DNA from: Evansella clarkii
GTDB lineage: Bacteria; Bacillota; Bacilli; Bacillales; Salisediminibacteriaceae
NCBI RefSeq assembly: GCF_002019695.1
Contig: NZ_KV917376.1
Coordinates: forward strand, 4,040,974 to 4,104,973
Direction of reading: 5' to 3'
DNA: 64,000 bases
The notes under the pieces were generated by a model. The model ran no database searches. It saw nothing but the letters and a program-made list of their open reading frames with translations, and had not been told where the DNA came from. Shown here one piece after another: positions 60,109 through 64,000 of the stretch (position 1 is the stretch's first letter; each line of letters starts with the position of its first letter). The position numbers and the translations under genes were made by a program.

Positions 60109-61047
60109 TTATGCTTCCTTAGCCCCTGCACTTTTAAGATATTTTTCACTGAGCAATCCGCCGTCCTCCAGATGATTTTCAATAATATTCCAGTCGTCTC
60201 TGTCTTTTGCAAGACAGCCGAGCGTCTCCTTCATCGCCTCTGCCGTAATTTCATTTTTATGCATAAGCATAAGTGCTTCAGCCCAGTCGAGGGTTTCAGC
60301 TACCCCTGGAACTTTATTAAGAGGCATGGAGCGGATTTTTATTATAACGGCTGCAATTTTTTCAGCTGCTGTTTCATTAATTTCAGGCAAGTGAGCCTGT
60401 ATAATAGCTGTTTCTTTCTTAATGTCAGGATAGGGAAACCATTGATACAAACAGCGGCGCCTTAGTGCGTCACTAAGCTCCCTTGTCCTGTTTGAAGTAA
60501 GAATGACATATGGCTTGTACTTTGGCAGAATCGTTCCAATCTCCGGTATGGTGATCTGAAATTCCGCCAGAAGCTCCAGTAAAAATGCCTCAAATTCTTC
60601 ATCAGCCCTGTCAATTTCATCAATTAATAAAACAGGCGGTGCTTCTTCGGCAGATAATGCTTCAAGGAGCGGACGCCTCAATAGAAAATCTGGTCCAAAA
60701 ATCTCCTGTTCCCTTTCAGAAACTGAAGCATCTGTTTTTTCCGTAAGCTGTATATGAAGCAGCTGCTTCTGGTAGTTCCATTCATACAGTGCATTATGTA
60801 CATCAAGTCCCTCATAGCATTGGAGGCGTATTAAAGGGGTTTCCAGTACTTCGGCAAGTACTTTAGCTACCTGGGTTTTACCAACGCCAGCAGGGCCTTC
60901 TATGAGAAGAGGCTTATTAAGGCCTTGTACAAGACGGAGCGCTGTCACGATGGAACGGTCGGTTATATACTGATGCTTTCTGAATACCTGTTCTATCGTA
61001 TCTTCAGTCAGTATGTTAGTAATTTCCCTCATCTCCTTCGAAAACAC
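60109..61047 (-). CDS. MoxR-family AAA+ ATPase, CoxD-like
   Basis: The protein of about 312 residues has Walker A LLIEGPAGVGKTQVAK, Walker B VLLIDEIDRADEEFEAFLLE, sensor 1 ILTSNRTRELSDALRRRC, and a C-terminal helical lid. MoxR/CoxD ATPases remodel or activate metal enzymes together with VWA partners such as the next gene. The start is GTG 61047 or ATG 61032; an AAGGAG directly abuts the latter. It follows the FAD subunit gene by about 65 bases. Confidence 0.9.
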   Translation of the reverse strand: MFSKEMREITNILTEDTIEQVFRKHQYITDRSIVTALRLVQGLNKPLLIEGPAGVGKTQVAKVLAEVLETPLIRLQCYEGLDVHNALYEWNYQKQLLHIQLTEKTDASVSEREQEIFGPDFLLRRPLLEALSAEEAPPVLLIDEIDRADEEFEAFLLELLAEFQITIPEIGTILPKYKPYVILTSNRTRELSDALRRRCLYQWFPYPDIKKETAIIQAHLPEINETAAEKIAAVIIKIRSMPLNKVPGVAETLDWAEALMLMHKNEITAEAMKETLGCLAKDRDDWNIIENHLEDGGLLSEKYLKSAGAKEA

Positions 61048-61111
61048 TCTGTAAATAATTTAACCAGGGGCGCTGTATTTTCTGAGACAGCACCCCTGGA
61101 CATTTCAGCTA

Positions 61112-61972
61112 TCAACTGAAGAATATTTCCTTCAGGGCCCGCTCAGTGTAAACCTTCGCTAAATGTCTGCGGTACTTTTCTGAAGCGAACAAATCTGAAC
61201 CAATTTCACCGTCATCAGCCGCATTTTCAGAAACCTCTTTCACAAGAGCTTCTGTTGGTTCTGCACCCATTAAAGCTTCTTCAACAGCACGAGCCCGATA
61301 TGGAACATCACTTACCCCATTAATGCCGATTCGTATATGCTCTACCTTGCCTGAATCATCCATTGATGCCACAGCGCATACGCCAATAACAGCGTACCCG
61401 GAAGCAGGATGCTCGTATTTTAAATAAACTGATCTTGAATTAGGCGACGGTACTGCAAAAGAAACAGAAGTTACAATACTATTTTCTCCAAGCATAGTTA
61501 CAAGAGGGGCAATAAAAAAGTCTTCTGCGGCAATCGTTTCCTTTCCAAGGTCCCCGTGTACTTCAATCTCTGCATCCAGGGCAAGAGCTGCGCCAGGCAG
61601 ATCAGCAGCCGGGTCACCATGGGCAAGATTTCCGCCAATTGTTCCCCGGTTCCGTACCTGCTGGTCGCCAATAATCCTCACTGCTTTTACGAGGACAGGA
61701 ATTTGCTGCTGTGCCGTTTCGTCTTTCACAAGCTCATCGTAGGTTGTCATCGCTCCTACAACCAGACGGCCTCCTTCCAGCTTAACTCCCTTTAGCTCCT
61801 CGATTTTGCTGATATCAATTAAGGATTGCGGATTTGTAAGACGGAATTTCATTAAGGGCAGGAGACTGTGTCCACCGGCGAGAAGCTTGCCTTCTCCACC
61901 GCTATCCTTTAGGAGCTGAAGCGCTTCTGCCACGGAGTTTGCTCTTTTATACGCAAATTCACTTGGTATCAT
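61112..61972 (-). CDS. FAD-binding subunit of a molybdenum hydroxylase (CoxM/XdhB-like)
   Basis: The 286-residue subunit has the flavin-site motifs KLLAGGHSLLPLMKFR, GDQQVRNRGTIGGNLAHGDPAADLPGAALAL and the CO-dehydrogenase-type C-terminal domain. It passes electrons from the iron-sulphur subunit to an acceptor. ATG 61972 overlaps the molybdopterin subunit stop (ATGA) with AGGAGGG upstream. The usual order L-M-(S) suggests an iron-sulphur subunit nearby, which is not seen to the left and may lie beyond the right edge. Confidence 0.93.
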   Translation of the reverse strand: MIPSEFAYKRANSVAEALQLLKDSGGEGKLLAGGHSLLPLMKFRLTNPQSLIDISKIEELKGVKLEGGRLVVGAMTTYDELVKDETAQQQIPVLVKAVRIIGDQQVRNRGTIGGNLAHGDPAADLPGAALALDAEIEVHGDLGKETIAAEDFFIAPLVTMLGENSIVTSVSFAVPSPNSRSVYLKYEHPASGYAVIGVCAVASMDDSGKVEHIRIGINGVSDVPYRARAVEEALMGAEPTEALVKEVSENAADDGEIGSDLFASEKYRRHLAKVYTERALKEIFFS

Positions 61973-64000
61973 ACTAGTTCCCTCCTGTTCTGCATTGCCG
62001 CCCAAACCTTCTCCGGTGTCAGCGGCATCTCTAAATCTTTAATTCCATAAGATCTTAACGCATCCATAACTGCATTCACTACAGCAGGAGTAGACGCGGT
62101 CGTACCAGTTTCTCCAACCCCTTTTGCACCTAAGGGATTAACAGGAGAAGGGGTTTCTGTATACGCTGTTTCAAATTCAGGAAAGAAATCTGCCTGCGGC
62201 ATCGTGTAGTCCATAAATGTACCTGATAAAAGCTGGCCATTTTCACTGTATACGGTACCTTCCCAAAGTGCCTGCCCAATTCCCTGAGCCAGGCCGCCAT
62301 GGACTTGTCCTTCCACAATGGTAGGGTTGATTACACGACCTACATCATCGACCGCAATGTATCTCTTTAATTCTACTTTTCCGGTGTCTTTATCTACTTC
62401 CACAACACAAATATGGGTGCCAAACGGATAGACAAAGTTCTCCGGATCAAAGAAAGATTGGGCTTCCAGGGCCGGTTCCATTCCTTCCGGGAGATCCCAT
62501 GCCATATTAGCTGATTTTGCGATTTCCTGGAATGTCCGCTGTCTTCCAGGAACCCCTTTCACCTGGAACACGCCGTCCTTTAATTCGATATCTTCAGGAG
62601 AAGTTTCAAGCTCATGAGCTGCGATTTTTTTCGCTTTATCCACTACTCTGTCTGCCGCGATAGCTAATGCGCCGCCTCCTACCGCGGTCGTCCTTGATCC
62701 GTACGTTCCCCATCCCATGGCAATGCTTCCTGTATCACCGGAATATACTTCAATATCTTCAATTGGGATTCCAAATTTCTCTCCTACTACCTGCGCGAAG
62801 GTTGTTTTAACTCCCTGGCCATGTGGAGATGCCCCTGTGTATACTGCCACTTTTCCTGAAGGGTGGACACGGACTGTACTATTTTCCCACAGACCACCCT
62901 GGAAACCGATTGCTCCGGCTACTTTAGAAGGCCCCAGACCGCAAAGCTCCACATAGGTGGAAAATCCAATTCCCATTAACCTTCCTTCTGCAGCCAGGCG
63001 TTTTTGTTCTTCTCTAAGTTCTTCGTAGTTGGCCATTTCAAGAGCCTTTTCGAGAGAGAGCTGGTAGTTTCCGCTGTCATAGTTAAGTCCCATGGCATTT
63101 GTGTACGGAAACGCTTCTTTTTTCACTAAGTTCTTTCTTCTTATTTCCAGTACGTCCATTCCTATTTCATGAGCAAACAGGTCAATGGCTCTTTCAATCT
63201 GGAAAGTAGCTTCCGGTTTTCCCGCTCCCCTGTATGCATCAGTTGGTGTGGTATTGGTGTATACTCCGTAAGTTCTTACTGCTGCTTTAGGTATATCATA
63301 AGCGCCAGTTATCATAAGTCCGAAGTCAATAGTCGGCACACCTGCTCCCATTGTGGACAAATAAGCCCCCATATTAGCAGTATTAACCACTCGAAGAGCT
63401 GTTAAAGTGCCGTCCTTGTTACCAGCCAGCTCCACTTCGATGACTTCATCGCGGGCATGATTGGTAGCAAGAAAATGTTCGCTTCTTTCCTCAATCCATT
63501 TAACTGGACGTTTTAAGTGTTTAGCGGCGTATCCTGCTAGAGCTTCTTCTGTATAAACACCAATCTTTGCTCCAAATCCTCCCCCAACATCAGGAGCTAC
63601 AATTCGAAGCTTTGATTCCGGGATGCCTAAAACTTCAGAATAAACCATTCGGTGAATATGAGGATTCTGGGATGTACACCAGATAGTCATCTCTCCCCCG
63701 CCGCTGTTATACTGTGCAACCGCCCCTCTCGTTTCCATTGGGTTAGGGACAACCCGCTGCTCGTAAAAGCGTTGTTTAACAACTACTTCCGCCTGCTCAA
63801 AAATCTCGTCCTCAATTTCTGCAGGCTGCCAGTCAAAAGCCAGATTTCCCTCCACGTCCTCATGAATGATCGGCGCCCCCTCCTTCAAAGCGTCTTCCTG
63901 ATGGGTAACAGCGGGCAGTTCTTCATATTCCACCTTAATTTTTTCCAGGGCATCTTTTGCTATGTAGCGATCCTCTGCTACTACAAAGGCAACTCCTTCA
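61969..64000 (-). CDS. Molybdopterin-binding subunit of a xanthine/CO-dehydrogenase-type enzyme (5' end outside window)
   Basis: At least 676 residues are present and the frame runs open past the right edge, so the start is not in the window. Molybdenum-site signatures include DVGGGFGAKIG, ATNHARDEVIEVEL, the active loop DAYRGAGKPEA, and KGVGETG with the catalytic Glu. AYRGAGK is the loop of form II enzymes, not the VAYRCSFR loop of true aerobic CO dehydrogenase, so an aldehyde, nicotinate or purine-like substrate is more likely than CO. It is followed by coxM, coxD, coxE, xdhC and mocA-like genes in one operon. Confidence 0.93.
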   Translation of the reverse strand, partial: EGVAFVVAEDRYIAKDALEKIKVEYEELPAVTHQEDALKEGAPIIHEDVEGNLAFDWQPAEIEDEIFEQAEVVVKQRFYEQRVVPNPMETRGAVAQYNSGGGEMTIWCTSQNPHIHRMVYSEVLGIPESKLRIVAPDVGGGFGAKIGVYTEEALAGYAAKHLKRPVKWIEERSEHFLATNHARDEVIEVELAGNKDGTLTALRVVNTANMGAYLSTMGAGVPTIDFGLMITGAYDIPKAAVRTYGVYTNTTPTDAYRGAGKPEATFQIERAIDLFAHEIGMDVLEIRRKNLVKKEAFPYTNAMGLNYDSGNYQLSLEKALEMANYEELREEQKRLAAEGRLMGIGFSTYVELCGLGPSKVAGAIGFQGGLWENSTVRVHPSGKVAVYTGASPHGQGVKTTFAQVVGEKFGIPIEDIEVYSGDTGSIAMGWGTYGSRTTAVGGGALAIAADRVVDKAKKIAAHELETSPEDIELKDGVFQVKGVPGRQRTFQEIAKSANMAWDLPEGMEPALEAQSFFDPENFVYPFGTHICVVEVDKDTGKVELKRYIAVDDVGRVINPTIVEGQVHGGLAQGIGQALWEGTVYSENGQLLSGTFMDYTMPQADFFPEFETAYTETPSPVNPLGAKGVGETGTTASTPAVVNAVMDALRSYGIKDLEMPLTPEKVWAAMQNRRELV

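Noticed and set aside
61969-64000. True aerobic carbon monoxide dehydrogenase (coxL form I)
   Set aside because: The active loop is AYRGAGK, not the AYRCSFR loop of form I enzymes.

Overview
The window looks like the chromosome of a low-GC, Gram-positive, spore-former-type bacterium of the Bacillaceae. The evidence is strong AGGAGG-type ribosome binding sites, short U-tailed terminators, frequent TTG/GTG starts, a preQ1-I riboswitch over queCDE, a SipS/T-type signal peptidase, a CtaA-like protein, a YflT-type stress protein, and DUF402, DUF4190 and CxxC-20-CxxC proteins. The genus cannot be fixed from the sequence alone. No rRNA, tRNA, CRISPR array, insertion sequence or prophage was seen.

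Layout. 0-9 kb: small membrane proteins, an alpha/beta hydrolase, an ECF sigma - PadR-like - HAAS/FtsW operon, a TraB/GumN lipoprotein and a YkuD L,D-transpeptidase. 9-15 kb: single metabolic genes (PhzF, cytidine-deaminase-like, DUF2332, histidine phosphatase, ornithine-cyclodeaminase family). 15.1-15.5 kb: a dual-specificity-phosphatase-like gene whose catalytic Cys codon is TGA. 15.6-17.9 kb: queE-queD-queC on the minus strand behind a preQ1 riboswitch. 18-31 kb: a CtaA-like protein, MerR/TipAS regulator, many small membrane proteins, signal peptidase I, a YhdH-type oxidoreductase and RDD protein. 31-34 kb: M20 peptidase with a two-protein DUF5058-type membrane system. 35.8-44.4 kb: leucyl aminopeptidase, then a sigma-54-controlled catabolic operon (ureohydrolase, aldehyde dehydrogenase, NCS1 permease, nitrilase, cyclase) with its own PAS/AAA+ activator. 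44.6-55.7 kb: a lipoprotein phosphatase, then a strip of single genes (four GNATs, DUF4279, DUF402, HEXXH peptidase) that includes broken genes. 57-64 kb: a molybdenum hydroxylase operon (coxL/coxM-like, MoxR/CoxD, VWA/CoxE, XdhC, MocA) that runs off the right edge.

Most notable observation. At 15102-15530 one open frame is interrupted only by TGA at residue 87. This is exactly where the HCX5R phosphatase motif needs its nucleophile: the surroundings read LH-TGA-KGGKSRTG. Thirteen bases downstream lies a 7-bp hairpin with loop AGGTA, placed and shaped like a bacterial SECIS. A selenocysteine-containing tyrosine phosphatase is a serious possibility; a nonsense mutation or sequence error is the main alternative. 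No sel genes are in the window.

A second theme is seven intergenic arrays of short cores. Five have 8-10 nt cores recurring every 20-21 bp and two have dyad units recurring every 51 or 101 bp. Apart from the shared core of two loci, each locus has its own core sequence, but all spacings are close to whole helical turns. Two further genes are interrupted: a GNAT with an amber codon and an S41 peptidase with a frameshift. Two tiny paralogous ORFs of about 40 residues sharing a PRLIxR motif, and several other sub-60-residue ORFs with good ribosome binding sites, are annotated.
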